Source of the DNA: Enterococcus timonensis
Lineage (GTDB): Bacteria > Bacillota > Bacilli > Lactobacillales > Enterococcaceae
Reading direction: 5' to 3'
Assembly: GCF_900104595.1 (NCBI RefSeq)
Contig: NZ_FNVY01000004.1
Coordinates: 248,001 to 312,000, forward strand
DNA length: 64,000 nucleotides
How positions within the stretch are numbered: position 1 is the stretch's first letter; every line of letters begins with the position of its first letter. This document shows, in pieces, positions 49,282-56,659 of this stretch. The position numbers were made by a program, and so were the translations under genes. Below the pieces are notes generated by a model, which worked only from the letters and a program-made list of their open reading frames with translations, had not been told where the DNA came from and searched no databases.

Positions 49282-49941
49282 ATGCGAAAAAATATAATAC
49301 CATTTGCCATGCTGGGAGCTTTGATGGCTGTTGGTAATACATTAAATGTTTATGCTGAACCACTTCAAAATGAAGCTAATACAACTATTCAAGTAGTTGA
49401 AACAAAAGCGAGTGCTACTACTTTAGGTGTGAGCTTAGTTGACTCAGTGAGCCAATCAAAAGCGTTTGTTACTTTAAAAGAAGATGTAGCTGAAAAAGAA
49501 CGAATTGCCCAAGAGAAAGCAGAAGCTGAGAAAAAAGCCGCCGAAGAAAAAGCAGCAGCAGAACAAGCAGCAGCAGAACAAGCGGCAGCTGCAGCTAAAG
49601 CACAAGCAGAAAAAGAAGCAGCAGCCGCGGTTGAAGCAGCACGTTTGGCAGCGAGCCAAAGCAGTCAAAGTATGTCATTGAGCACCTTTTTAAGTACTGG
49701 TGTTGTTAACTCCGGTGGCTACAAATTTACTTATTATTCACAATCTGTTTTACCTGGTGGAGGCTTAAGTATCCCCGGGCGCCACGTGAATAGTAATGGA
49801 TATGTATGTGACGGAGATGGTTATATTGTTGCTGCTAGTTCTTTACCAAAAGGAACTATAATTGCAACGCCTTTTGGCAATTCGGCTAAAGTTTACGATC
49901 GAGGTACAGTAGGCAACCACATTGATATTTATATCCGTTAA
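49282..49941 (+). CDS. Secreted alanine-rich coiled-coil protein with 3D-like domain
   Basis: A 219-residue exported protein. Residues 1-26 are a Sec signal peptide (MRKNIIPFAMLGALMAVGNTLNVYA). Residues about 65-125 are an Ala/Glu/Lys helix (AEKKAAEEKAAAEQAAAEQ) likely to be a coiled coil. The C-terminal 80 residues form a 3D/RlpA-like double-psi domain, seen from AASSLPKGTIIATPFGNSAKVYDRGTVGNHIDIYI with conserved acidic residues. In Bacillus, YocH has this type of domain and acts on the cell wall under WalR control. The paralogue at 50265-51011 has the same layout. GGGAGG precedes the ATG. Confidence 0.8.
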   Translation: MRKNIIPFAMLGALMAVGNTLNVYAEPLQNEANTTIQVVETKASATTLGVSLVDSVSQSKAFVTLKEDVAEKERIAQEKAEAEKKAAEEKAAAEQAAAEQAAAAAKAQAEKEAAAAVEAARLAASQSSQSMSLSTFLSTGVVNSGGYKFTYYSQSVLPGGGLSIPGRHVNSNGYVCDGDGYIVAASSLPKGTIIATPFGNSAKVYDRGTVGNHIDIYIR

Positions 49942-49944
49942 TTT

Positions 49945-49982
49945 AAAAGACAAACCACGTTAGATTGTGGTTTGTCTTTTTT
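49945..49982 (+). terminator. Terminator after the first 3D-type gene
   Basis: AAAGACAAACCAC / GTGGTTTGTCTTT with T-run. Confidence 0.93.
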
Positions 49983-49998
49983 GTTACATAGCTGTAAA
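49982..49998 (+). promoter_or_regulatory. Consensus WalR box between the two 3D-type genes
   Basis: TGTTAC-ATAGC-TGTAAA matches TGTWAH-N5-TGTWAH exactly. It is 266 bases before the start of the second gene, so it may be an upstream activating site or serve an unseen transcript. Confidence 0.65.
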
Positions 49999-50181
49999 TT
50001 ATGGCGAGTTTTTCCGGATTTTTCCGAGAAATATTTCAACAGAGAAATTTTGCGATTTAAATTTGAAAATAAAAAAACGATAAATATTTATGTAATGCTG
50101 TTAAAACGGGGGAATTAATCAATTAAATAACACGATTATTTTTTAAAACGTATGTTACAAAAAATGAATTTCGCTCATTTG

Positions 50182-50198
50182 TGTTACAAAGCTTTAAA
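50182..50198 (+). promoter_or_regulatory. WalR-like box upstream of the second 3D-type gene
   Basis: TGTTAC-AAAGC-TTTAAA, one base from the consensus in the second half, 66 bases before the start codon. A further TGTTAC half-site is at 50153-50158. Confidence 0.6.
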
Positions 50199-50264
50199 TA
50201 AACTGCAACCTTCTGCCCGGTTTTCTTTGTTAGGATATGAAAGTACTGAAAGGGAGGATTCTAT

Positions 50265-51011
50265 TTGAAAAAAAATTTAATTGCCATTGCAATGACAGTT
50301 TCATTATTTGTTTTTGGACATGTCATCCCGGCTTATGCAGACACCTTGCAAAATGAACCATTACATACTGTCCAAGTGGAAAGTGCTGAAATTCTGGGAG
50401 AGAATTTATTAAGTGCTATTGCCAAATCAAAGGCCGTGGATACATTAGAAGCGGATCTTGAAACGAAAGCTGCCGAAAAAGCTGCCGCTGAAAAAGCCGC
50501 TGCCGAAAAAGCCGCTGCTGAAAAAGCCGCTGCTGAAAAAGTCGCCGCCGAGAAAGCCGCTGCTGAAAAAGCCGCTGCTGAAAAAGCTGCTGCCGAAAAA
50601 GCTGCTGCTGAAAAAGCCGCTGCACAAGAAGCTGCCGCCGAGAAAGCTGCCGCTGAAGAAGCTGCTGCCCAAGAAGCTGCCGCCCAAGAAGCTGCTGCAC
50701 AAGAAGCGTCCGCACCATCTGGAAGAACTTTGGTGATGGAATCAACTGCTTATTCTTATGCAGAAGGAGCAATTGGTGGAGGAACAGTGACCGCTTTGGG
50801 ACAAGATTTAACTCAAAATCCAATGGCTGTAGCGGTGGATCCTAATGTGATTCCGCTGGGAACTTTATTATATGTCGAAGGTTATGGACAAGCCGTAGCC
50901 AGTGATACAGGTGGTGCAATCAAAGGAAATATTATTGATGTCCACTTTGCTGATCCAAGTCTTCTTGACTCTTGGGGTCGACGGACGGTAACAGTAACTA
51001 TCTTAAGCTAA
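50265..51011 (+). CDS. Secreted AAAEK-repeat protein with 3D domain (YocH-like)
   Basis: A 248-residue exported protein. The start is TTG 50265, seven bases after GGGAGG. Signal peptide residues 1-25 end in PAYA. Residues about 66-150 are an almost perfect pentapeptide repeat, AAAEK changing to AAAQE and AAAEE, predicted to be a long helix. The C-terminal 3D domain runs LVMESTAYSYAEG...DPNVIPLGTLLYVEGYGQAVASDTGGAIKGNIIDVHF, with the three aspartates of the family. It is probably a lytic transglycosylase-like or wall-remodelling enzyme. The paralogue lies immediately upstream, and WalR-like boxes precede both. Confidence 0.85.
   Translation: MKKNLIAIAMTVSLFVFGHVIPAYADTLQNEPLHTVQVESAEILGENLLSAIAKSKAVDTLEADLETKAAEKAAAEKAAAEKAAAEKAAAEKVAAEKAAAEKAAAEKAAAEKAAAEKAAAQEAAAEKAAAEEAAAQEAAAQEAAAQEASAPSGRTLVMESTAYSYAEGAIGGGTVTALGQDLTQNPMAVAVDPNVIPLGTLLYVEGYGQAVASDTGGAIKGNIIDVHFADPSLLDSWGRRTVTVTILS
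50467..50714 (+). repeat. Tandem 15-base coding repeat (AAAEK)
   Basis: About sixteen copies of GCYGCYGAAAAA-type 15-mers within the 3D-protein gene. Third positions vary (GCC/GCT/GCA), so the repeat is kept at the protein level, but slippage between copies is likely. Confidence 0.9.
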
Positions 51012-51015
51012 ATTT

Positions 51016-51058
51016 AAACACAAGCCAATTCAGATTCATGAATTGACTTGTGTTTTTT
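51016..51058 (+). terminator. Terminator after the second 3D-type gene
   Basis: AAACACAAGCCAATTCA / TGAATTGACTTGTGTTT with T-run. Confidence 0.92.
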
Positions 51059-51095
51059 GGTATACTAAAGGCAGTTTGAAAAAGAAGGAAAATAG

Positions 51096-51371
51096 ATGAA
51101 AAAGATAATTGTTACACTCGTTCACGGTTACCAACGTTTTATTTCGCCAGCGATTCCTAGTCGCTGTCGTTATTATCCTACCTGTTCGCATTATATGGAA
51201 GATGCCGTTTTGACCCATGGCGCTTTTAAAGGATTTTTAATGGGAAGTGCGCGGATTTTGCGGTGCCATCCTTTTGTTCCAGGGGGGATTGACTATGTTC
51301 CGTTGAAATTTTCGCTAAGACGTAATCTTGATGAAACCTATCATGGACCGTATACGTATCGCCGGAAATAA
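51096..51371 (+). CDS. yidD: Membrane protein insertion efficiency factor YidD
   Basis: A 91-residue protein thought to help YidC insert membrane proteins. The family core [52 protein letters not shown] is complete with its three cysteines. It has an amphipathic N-terminus but no real membrane segment. AAGAAGGA lies before the ATG. It appears to be a single gene, away from yidC and rnpA. Confidence 0.95.
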   Translation: MKKIIVTLVHGYQRFISPAIPSRCRYYPTCSHYMEDAVLTHGAFKGFLMGSARILRCHPFVPGGIDYVPLKFSLRRNLDETYHGPYTYRRK

Positions 51372-51477
51372 ATTGCTGAAGGTAAATTTTTCATTCAAAT
51401 AAGTAAATTGATACTAGGTTTAAAGCGAATTCTACGGTACAATAAAGAAAAATATATGGACAATCGAGGGGATTTTT

Positions 51478-52371
51478 ATGCTATTGGTTTTTGACTTAGG
51501 GGGATCGGCAGTAAAATTTGGTTTGTGGGACGGAGAAAAGTTAAGTCAGCAAAGTGAATTTAAAACGCCAACAACTTACGATGGTTTGAAAAAAGAAATG
51601 TTAAAAGTTAAGGAACAATTTAAAGATTATGGTTTGCAAGGTATTTCCCTAGCAGCGCCTGGCGTGGTGGATGTGGAAAAACAAATGATTCGGGGGATTT
51701 CAGCTATTCCTTATATTCATTTTTTCAATATTTTTGAAGATTTAACCCAGACATTTGGCTTGCCAGTTAAAATCGAAAATGATGCCAATTGCGCCGGACT
51801 TGCAGAAGTCTATCAAGGCGTTGCTAAAGGTAAAAAAGATGTTCTTTTTGTCGTAGTAGGCACCGGTGTCGGTGGCGCAGTTTTTAATCAAGGGCAATTG
51901 TTAAAAGGCGCGCATTTATATGGTGGCGAATTTGGCTTAATGATTTTAGATCAAGGATTTACTTTTTCAGAATTAGGGACGGCTGTGCGCATGGGCTGGC
52001 GTTATTGTGACGCAAAAAATGTTTCACACGATCGTTTCACAGGAAAACAAGTCTTTGATTTAGCCGAAGCTGGCGACAAGTTGGCACAAGTTGAAGTCGA
52101 AAAATTTTATAATTATTTGGCTCAAGGACTTTTCAGTTTACAATTCACTTTGGATCCAGAAGTTTTAGTGTTGGGCGGCGGGATTTCAGCCAAACCAGGA
52201 TTAATTGCTGAATTGAATAAACGGGTGAAAGCTTTATGCATTGAAAAAGAATTAACCGATATTACCCCGGAAATTGTCGCTTGCCAATACCGCAATGACG
52301 CTAATTTAATTGGGGCAGCGATGAATTTTTCCATCGCTAATAATTTTGAATGGGAGATGCCACATGAGTAA
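51478..52371 (+). CDS. ROK-family sugar kinase
   Basis: A 297-residue ATP-dependent kinase. FDLGGSAVKFGLWDGE is the N-terminal phosphate-binding motif, KIENDANCAGLAEVYQG holds the catalytic Asp, and VVVGTGVGGAVFNQG the adenosine region. The zinc motif CxCGxxGC of classic ROK proteins is missing: after GGEFGLMI the sequence reads LDQGFTFSELG. Zinc-less ROK kinases include beta-glucoside kinases, which is a possible role. There is no DNA-binding domain, so it is not a repressor. Its last eight bases overlap the DUF2969 gene. Confidence 0.85.
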   Translation: MLLVFDLGGSAVKFGLWDGEKLSQQSEFKTPTTYDGLKKEMLKVKEQFKDYGLQGISLAAPGVVDVEKQMIRGISAIPYIHFFNIFEDLTQTFGLPVKIENDANCAGLAEVYQGVAKGKKDVLFVVVGTGVGGAVFNQGQLLKGAHLYGGEFGLMILDQGFTFSELGTAVRMGWRYCDAKNVSHDRFTGKQVFDLAEAGDKLAQVEVEKFYNYLAQGLFSLQFTLDPEVLVLGGGISAKPGLIAELNKRVKALCIEKELTDITPEIVACQYRNDANLIGAAMNFSIANNFEWEMPHE

Positions 52372-52594
52372 AAAAAATCCACAAGTTGAAGTAAAAGCCA
52401 ATACGATTACTGAAAAAATTGATGGCCTAGATCAAGAAGTGACAGAGTTAACGATTGGGAAAAAAAGTATTGGGAAAATTATTCCAGTGGAGAAAGGTTT
52501 TACCGTTCAATTTCCTAATGCGCAAAGTATTTTTGTCAAAACAGAAGATGAAGGATTTGAAGCTTTGATTCGCAGTTGGAATTTACAAGATTAA
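52364..52594 (+). CDS. DUF2969 family protein
   Basis: A 76-residue protein, soluble and probably all-beta: VEVKANTITEKIDGLDQEVTELTIGKKSIGKIIPVEKGFTVQFPNAQSIFVKT. It fits the small DUF2969 family of lactic acid bacteria, with no known role. The ATG 52364 overlaps the end of the ROK gene (ATGAGTAA), so they are co-translated. tRNA genes follow. Confidence 0.72.
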   Translation: MSKKNPQVEVKANTITEKIDGLDQEVTELTIGKKSIGKIIPVEKGFTVQFPNAQSIFVKTEDEGFEALIRSWNLQD

Positions 52595-52631
52595 TTTTCT
52601 GAGAAAAAATAAAAAAAATCTTTTAAAAGAC

Positions 52632-52684
52632 TTGAAAACTTTTTTGAAATTCGGTATATTTATAAAGTCGAGTCTGACTCGACT
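52632..52684 (+). promoter_or_regulatory. tRNA operon promoter with a start-site palindrome
   Basis: TTGAAA (52632-52637), a 17-bp spacer and TATATT (52655-52660). A perfect palindrome AGTCGAGTC-T-GACTCGACT (52666-52684) begins at the predicted start site and ends three bases before mature tRNA-Tyr. It may form a 5' leader hairpin that guides processing. Confidence 0.7.
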
Positions 52685-52687
52685 CTT

Positions 52688-52771
52688 GGAAGAATAGCGA
52701 AGTGGCTAAACGCGGCGGACTGTAAATCCGCTCCTTCGGGTTCAGTGGTTCGAATCCACTTTCTTCCACCA
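52688..52771 (+). tRNA. tRNA-Tyr (GTA)
   Basis: Acceptor GGAAGAA / TTCTTCC, discriminator A and an encoded CCA. The anticodon loop CTGTAAA reads GTA. A long variable arm (CTCCTTCGGGTTCAG region) makes it class II, as expected for bacterial tRNA-Tyr. T-arm GGTTCGAATCC. Confidence 0.97.
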
Positions 52772-52772
52772 T

Positions 52773-52844
52773 TGGGGTATAGCCAAGCGGTAAGGCAAGG
52801 GACTTTGACTCCCTCATGCGTTGGTTCGAATCCAGCTACCCCAG
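52773..52844 (+). tRNA. tRNA-Gln (TTG)
   Basis: Acceptor TGGGGTA / TACCCCA, discriminator G. The anticodon stem-loop AGGGA-CTTTGAC-TCCCT reads TTG. T-arm TTGGTTCGAATCCAG. CCA is not encoded. One base separates it from the CCA of tRNA-Tyr. Confidence 0.97.
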
Positions 52845-52874
52845 TCATGATTAAGATAAAATATTATTTTAAAA

Positions 52875-52901
52875 AAAAGCAGCCCATGGGTTGCTTTTTT
52901 T
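52875..52901 (+). terminator. Terminator of the tRNA operon
   Basis: AAGCAGCCC-AT-GGGTTGCTT with seven T. Confidence 0.88.
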
Positions 52902-53092
52902 GTTGGCTCTTAAAACAAAACGATTAGAAAAGAATAATTGTTGAAGCGTTGTTATTTTTGTAAGGAGCAGATTTTCTTTTGAGGAATGTTGAATTCTAGC
53001 CGTTTTTCGGCAGTTGAAATCATATCGTTGGTTAAAGATCGTAGTCGATGTTACGCTATTTATATAATAAAAAATAAAGGAGCGGATTATTT

Positions 53093-53284
53093 ATGGTAAA
53101 CGAGGATAAAATCAAAGGTAAATTGAACGAGCTTAAAGGGAAAGTAACGAACGATGCATCAGAAGAATTAAAAGGGAAAGTACAACAAAAAGTTGGCGAT
53201 GCAAAAGAAGATGCCGATAAGAAAAAAGATGAAGCCGCAAAAAAAGCAAACGATTATCTAGATCGAAACGATAACAACTTATAA
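53093..53284 (+). CDS. CsbD-family stress protein
   Basis: A 63-residue hydrophilic protein: VNEDKIKGKLNELKGKVTNDASEELKGKVQQKVGDAKEDADKKK. CsbD proteins are abundant general-stress proteins of unknown action. AAAGGAGCGG precedes the ATG and TATAAT lies 25 bases before that site. No sigma-B promoter is seen. A terminator follows within a few bases. Confidence 0.92.
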   Translation: MVNEDKIKGKLNELKGKVTNDASEELKGKVQQKVGDAKEDADKKKDEAAKKANDYLDRNDNNL

Positions 53285-53287
53285 AAA

Positions 53288-53326
53288 AGAGTGGCCCTCA
53301 AGAAATTTGAGTGGCCACTTTTTTTT
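53288..53326 (+). terminator. Terminator after the csbD-like gene
   Basis: AGTGGCC-CTCA / TGAG-TGGCCACT with eight T. Confidence 0.92.
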
Positions 53327-53330
53327 GATT

Positions 53331-53369
53331 GCGTTAACGCTTGAACTTTCTAAATTTATCGTGTAAATT
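53331..53369 (+). promoter_or_regulatory. gntR promoter with adjacent palindrome
   Basis: TTGAAC (53341-53346), a 17-bp spacer and TAAATT (53364-53369). The perfect palindrome GCGTTAACGC (53331-53340) abuts the -35 hexamer and may be the operator of the GntR protein itself. Confidence 0.55.
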
Positions 53370-53406
53370 AAGGTAGACCAATAATTTTTTTGAGGAGGCC
53401 GGCAAA

Positions 53407-54114
53407 GTGGCTAAAGGAGCAGTTCCAGTATATATCAAAATTCACGATCAGCTTAAAAATGAAATTGAAAAAGGTCTTTGGCAAGTAGGCGATCGTCTGC
53501 CCGCAGAACGAGAGCTTGCGGTGCGCTTTAAAGTATCGCGGATGACCTTGCGCCAAGCGATTCAAACTTTGGCTGATGAAGGAATTCTAGAGCGAAAAGT
53601 CGGTTCTGGGACTTTTGTCGCCTCAGAAAAAGTCCAAGAAAAAATGACTGGTACCACAAGTTTCACTGAAATTATGTTGTCGCAAAATAAAAAGCCGTCC
53701 TCTAAGACGATTGCTTATTATTTGACGAAACCTTCCAGCTCAGAAATGGAGCGACTCCAACTGACTGACGAGTCGAACATTATTCGCATGGAACGGATTC
53801 GTTATGCCGATGGAGTGCCGATTTGTTTCGAAGTGGCCGCCATTCCAGCTGATTTGGTGAAAGATTTTAGTAAAAGTGAAGTCACCAATTCTTTTTACCA
53901 AAGTTTAGCCAATCATGGATTTACAGTGGGGCATGCGGAACAAACCATTTCAGCGATTACGGCAGCTGAACAAATCGCCGACTACTTAGATATGAAACGT
54001 GGCGAAGCTATTTTACGGTTGCGACAAATTTCTTATTTTGAAAATGGTCGACCATTTGAGTATGTGCGGACACAATACGCTGGTGGACGGTTTGAATTTT
54101 ATTTAGAAAAATAA
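53407..54114 (+). CDS. GntR/HutC-family transcriptional regulator
   Basis: A 235-residue regulator. The N-terminal winged helix (residues about 8-75) contains VYIKIHDQLKNEIEKGLWQVGDRLPAERELAVRFKVSRMTLRQAIQTLADEGILERKVGSGTFV. The C-terminal UTRA domain (from about 95) binds a small ligand, often a phosphosugar; SYFENGRPFEYVRTQYAGGRFEFYLE is its usual end. The start is GTG 53407 after GAGG. The last 16 bases overlap the convergent yigZ gene. Targets are unknown; an orphan PTS IIB gene lies nearby. Confidence 0.9.
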   Translation: MAKGAVPVYIKIHDQLKNEIEKGLWQVGDRLPAERELAVRFKVSRMTLRQAIQTLADEGILERKVGSGTFVASEKVQEKMTGTTSFTEIMLSQNKKPSSKTIAYYLTKPSSSEMERLQLTDESNIIRMERIRYADGVPICFEVAAIPADLVKDFSKSEVTNSFYQSLANHGFTVGHAEQTISAITAAEQIADYLDMKRGEAILRLRQISYFENGRPFEYVRTQYAGGRFEFYLEK

Positions 54115-54755
54115 TCAAGTGGAAGGTCCCGTTCAAAATTTTGAGCAGGGCCTTTTTTAATTGTTACCGAACCTTGCAGCAAGTTGGTGAGTTCATTGGC
54201 AAATAATTCTTGTTCATTTTCTTTTACCATAATAGTTAAGGTGACGTCGGCTAAATATTGGGTATCTTGCAAATAAAATTCGAGATGCTGGTCAAGAAAA
54301 TTCGTGACCGTCGCATGCTGACTATAAGAAATTGTTACAATTTGTGCGAAAAAAAGTTCTCTTATAACGAGAGTGGTGGTGGCCAAACTTTCTGAAATAC
54401 TACCGGCGTAAGCGCGGATTAATCCGCCACTTCCTAGTTTTATACCACCAAAATATCTAGTAGTTACCGCTAAAATATTGGTGAGTTGTTTTTTTCTAAG
54501 AACTTCCAACATGGGAAGCCCCGCAGTACCACTAGGCTCGCCATCATCACTGGAGCGTTCCGTAACCGGAATCGTATTAATGATTACAGCCCAGCAAGAA
54601 TGATTGGCTTTAAGATGATTTTTTTTAATTTCTGCCAAGTGTTCTTGCGCAGATTCGAGATTTTCTACCCGGATAAGTTGCGTGATAAAACGAGATTTTT
54701 TGATTATCATTTCATTAGTACTATTTTCTTTAATTGTAATAAATGGTGTCGGCAT
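54099..54755 (-). CDS. YigZ/IMPACT-family protein
   Basis: A 218-residue protein of the UPF0029 family: SRFITQLIRVENLESAQEHLAEIKKNHLKANHSCWAVIIN, ERSSDDGEPSGTAGLPMLEVLRK and TRYFGGIKLGSGGLIRAYAGS are its signatures. The C-terminal part is the DUF1949 domain. Members have been linked to translation control, but the bacterial role is unsettled. GGAGG precedes the ATG at 54755. Its 3' end overlaps that of the GntR gene and contains that gene's terminator hairpin. Confidence 0.9.
   Translation of the reverse strand: MPTPFITIKENSTNEMIIKKSRFITQLIRVENLESAQEHLAEIKKNHLKANHSCWAVIINTIPVTERSSDDGEPSGTAGLPMLEVLRKKQLTNILAVTTRYFGGIKLGSGGLIRAYAGSISESLATTTLVIRELFFAQIVTISYSQHATVTNFLDQHLEFYLQDTQYLADVTLTIMVKENEQELFANELTNLLQGSVTIKKGPAQNFERDLPLDYFSK
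54123..54158 (+). terminator. gntR terminator inside the yigZ coding region
   Basis: AAGGTCCC / GGGCCTT arms with AAATTTT at the loop and a run of six T; it lies within the last codons of the convergent yigZ. Confidence 0.75.
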
Positions 54756-54837
54756 GATTTCCTCCAGTCATTGGCTCATTTTAAGTTGAAAGATGGTTAA
54801 AGTGTTGAAATGAAAATAATTTGTCAAGGGGAAATAT

Positions 54838-54865
54838 TTGACACTGAAGCTGAGGGTTCTATAAT
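54838..54865 (+). promoter_or_regulatory. Promoter of the PTS IIB gene
   Basis: TTGACA (54838-54843), a 16-bp spacer and TATAAT (54860-54865): both hexamers match consensus. Confidence 0.85.
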
Positions 54866-54896
54866 TAAAGTAGAAATGAAAAGGAGAGGATTTATT

Positions 54897-55214
54897 ATGG
54901 CAAAGAAAACAATTATGTTAGTTTGTTCAGCAGGGATGTCCACTAGTTTATTAGTAAGTAAAATGCAAAAAGCAGCAACTGCTGAAGATTACGATTCAGA
55001 TATTTATGCAATTTCATCATCAGAATTTGAGGAACAAATGGAAAAACACCCAGCTGACGTTGTTTTATTAGGGCCACAAGTGCGCTTTTTAAAAGATGAT
55101 TTCACCAAAAAATTGGCACCAAAAGGGGTTCCAGTTGATGTTATCAACATGGCCGACTATGGTTTAATGAATGGCGAAAAAGTTTTGGCACAAGCGAAAG
55201 GTTTAATGAAATAA
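54897..55214 (+). CDS. PTS lactose/cellobiose-family IIB component, stand-alone
   Basis: A 105-residue IIB domain that carries phosphate on a cysteine between IIA and the sugar. The site is Cys10 in IMLVCSAGMSTSLLVSKM. VVLLGPQVRFLKDDFTKKLAPKGVPVDVINMADYGLMNGEKVL is the family's C-terminal half. Neither IIA nor IIC genes are adjacent, so it must work with a membrane component encoded elsewhere or have a regulatory role. The start is ATG 54897 behind AAGGAGAGG. It has a consensus promoter and its own terminator. Confidence 0.92.
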   Translation: MAKKTIMLVCSAGMSTSLLVSKMQKAATAEDYDSDIYAISSSEFEEQMEKHPADVVLLGPQVRFLKDDFTKKLAPKGVPVDVINMADYGLMNGEKVLAQAKGLMK

Positions 55215-55277
55215 TACCTTGCACAGCTAAATTTTTCAAATGCGCAGTCGTGTTAGCTTACTTTAAATAATTTCTTA

Positions 55278-55312
55278 AGATTCCGTCTAGTTCAATAGGC
55301 GGAATTTTTTTT
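55278..55312 (+). terminator. Terminator after the PTS IIB gene
   Basis: AGATTCCGTCTA / TAGGCGGAATTTTT with T-run. Confidence 0.9.
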
Positions 55313-55339
55313 GCGTATTTTTTAGTAAGGAGGTTTTTT

Positions 55340-56659
55340 ATGAAACGATTGCTAGGGCGAAGATTATTAACGGCAGAAATTTCTGATGAAGGATTAAAAA
55401 AGCTTGATCAATCAGTCCAAAAAATTCCCGGACTAATCATCGAAGGAAAAATTGCTATTTGTCAGCGTTGTGGATCACAATTTTCCAGCACACTATTTAC
55501 TTTAGCTGATGGACGGATTTATTGTCCTTATTGTGTGAATTTAGGGCGAGTGACGCAAGGGGATTTTTTGTGGCAACTGCCAAGAGAAAAATATCTCCTC
55601 CAATCGGTTCAACCACATTATCCGCATCCCTTAACAAAAGCACAAGCGAAAGTCAGCGAATGGCTACTTGGAAAAGAAAAACAGTCGCCCGCTTGTTTAG
55701 TTTGGGCCGTAACTGGCGCTGGAAAAACAGAGATGACTTTTGCATTAATCGCTAAAGTGCTAGCTTCAGGCGGGCAAGTGGCCTGGGCGTCGCCAAGAAT
55801 TGATGTATGTTTAGAAATCGCCCCAAGATTGAAAAAAAGTTTTCCATCTGTCCCGCAAGTCGTCTTATACGGTCAAAGTCAGGAAAAATATCAAGGAGAA
55901 GCGCTAGTCGTTTGTACTACGCATCAATTGGTACGTTTTTACGGAAGTTTATCTTTGTTAATTATTGATGAAGTGGATGCTTTTCCTTTTGCCAATGATG
56001 ATCTTTTGCAACGAGCGGCACTTACCGCGCTAAAAAAAGAAGGACGATTGGTCATGTTAACGGCCACGCCCACGAAAAATCAACTAAAAAAAATGAACAC
56101 CGGGGATTTAGCTTATACGATTTTACCGGCTCGTTTTCATCAAAAATCATTAAGCGTGCCAACATTTTTTTGGTGTTGGCGCTGGTCCGAAAAATTATTA
56201 AAAAAAATTCCCGCAACAATTTGTCAGCTGCTAGCACAAGATTGCTGGTTGATTTTTTGCCCAGAAATTCTTTGGATGGAGAAATTTTTATTGTGTTTAC
56301 AAAAATATTTCCCTGAAAAAAAGATTACATCTGTCCACGCCAAAGATCCTTTACGCCTAGAAAAGGTCTTACAAATCCGCGCCCAACAATTTGACCTGAT
56401 TTTATGCACAACGATTTTGGAACGCGGGGTCACTTTGCCAGGGATTCAAGTATTAGTAATCGGAGCGGAAGAAAGAATTTATCAAAAAGAAGTCCTCGTC
56501 CAAATTGCAGGCCGTGTGGGAAGGAGCATAGACGAGCCCACCGGTACAGTTTGTTTTTTACACGGTGGGAAAAGTGCGGCGATGGTCGCGGCCAAACAAG
56601 AAATTATTCAGCTCAATCGAATGGCCCAAAAGGAAGGACTACTTAATGATTTGTTGTAA
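55340..56659 (+). CDS. comFA: Competence helicase ComFA
   Basis: A 439-residue DEAD-type ATPase for uptake of transforming DNA. A zinc site is formed by CQRCGS and CPYC near residues 33-62. Walker A is AVTGAGKTEMT, the DEAD-like box IIDEVDAFPF, motif III TATPT, and the helicase C-terminal part has TTILERGVTLP and QIAGRVGRS. AAGGAGG precedes the ATG. It overlaps comFC by 14 bases. No ComK or sigma-X box is obvious upstream, and whether the strain is competent cannot be told from here. Confidence 0.95.
   Translation: MKRLLGRRLLTAEISDEGLKKLDQSVQKIPGLIIEGKIAICQRCGSQFSSTLFTLADGRIYCPYCVNLGRVTQGDFLWQLPREKYLLQSVQPHYPHPLTKAQAKVSEWLLGKEKQSPACLVWAVTGAGKTEMTFALIAKVLASGGQVAWASPRIDVCLEIAPRLKKSFPSVPQVVLYGQSQEKYQGEALVVCTTHQLVRFYGSLSLLIIDEVDAFPFANDDLLQRAALTALKKEGRLVMLTATPTKNQLKKMNTGDLAYTILPARFHQKSLSVPTFFWCWRWSEKLLKKIPATICQLLAQDCWLIFCPEILWMEKFLLCLQKYFPEKKITSVHAKDPLRLEKVLQIRAQQFDLILCTTILERGVTLPGIQVLVIGAEERIYQKEVLVQIAGRVGRSIDEPTGTVCFLHGGKSAAMVAAKQEIIQLNRMAQKEGLLNDLL

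Noticed and set aside
50416-50823. Antisense and alternate-frame ORFs over the AAAEK array
   Set aside because: They are by-products of the 15-base repeat, which keeps all frames open; the plus-strand frame has the signal peptide and 3D domain.
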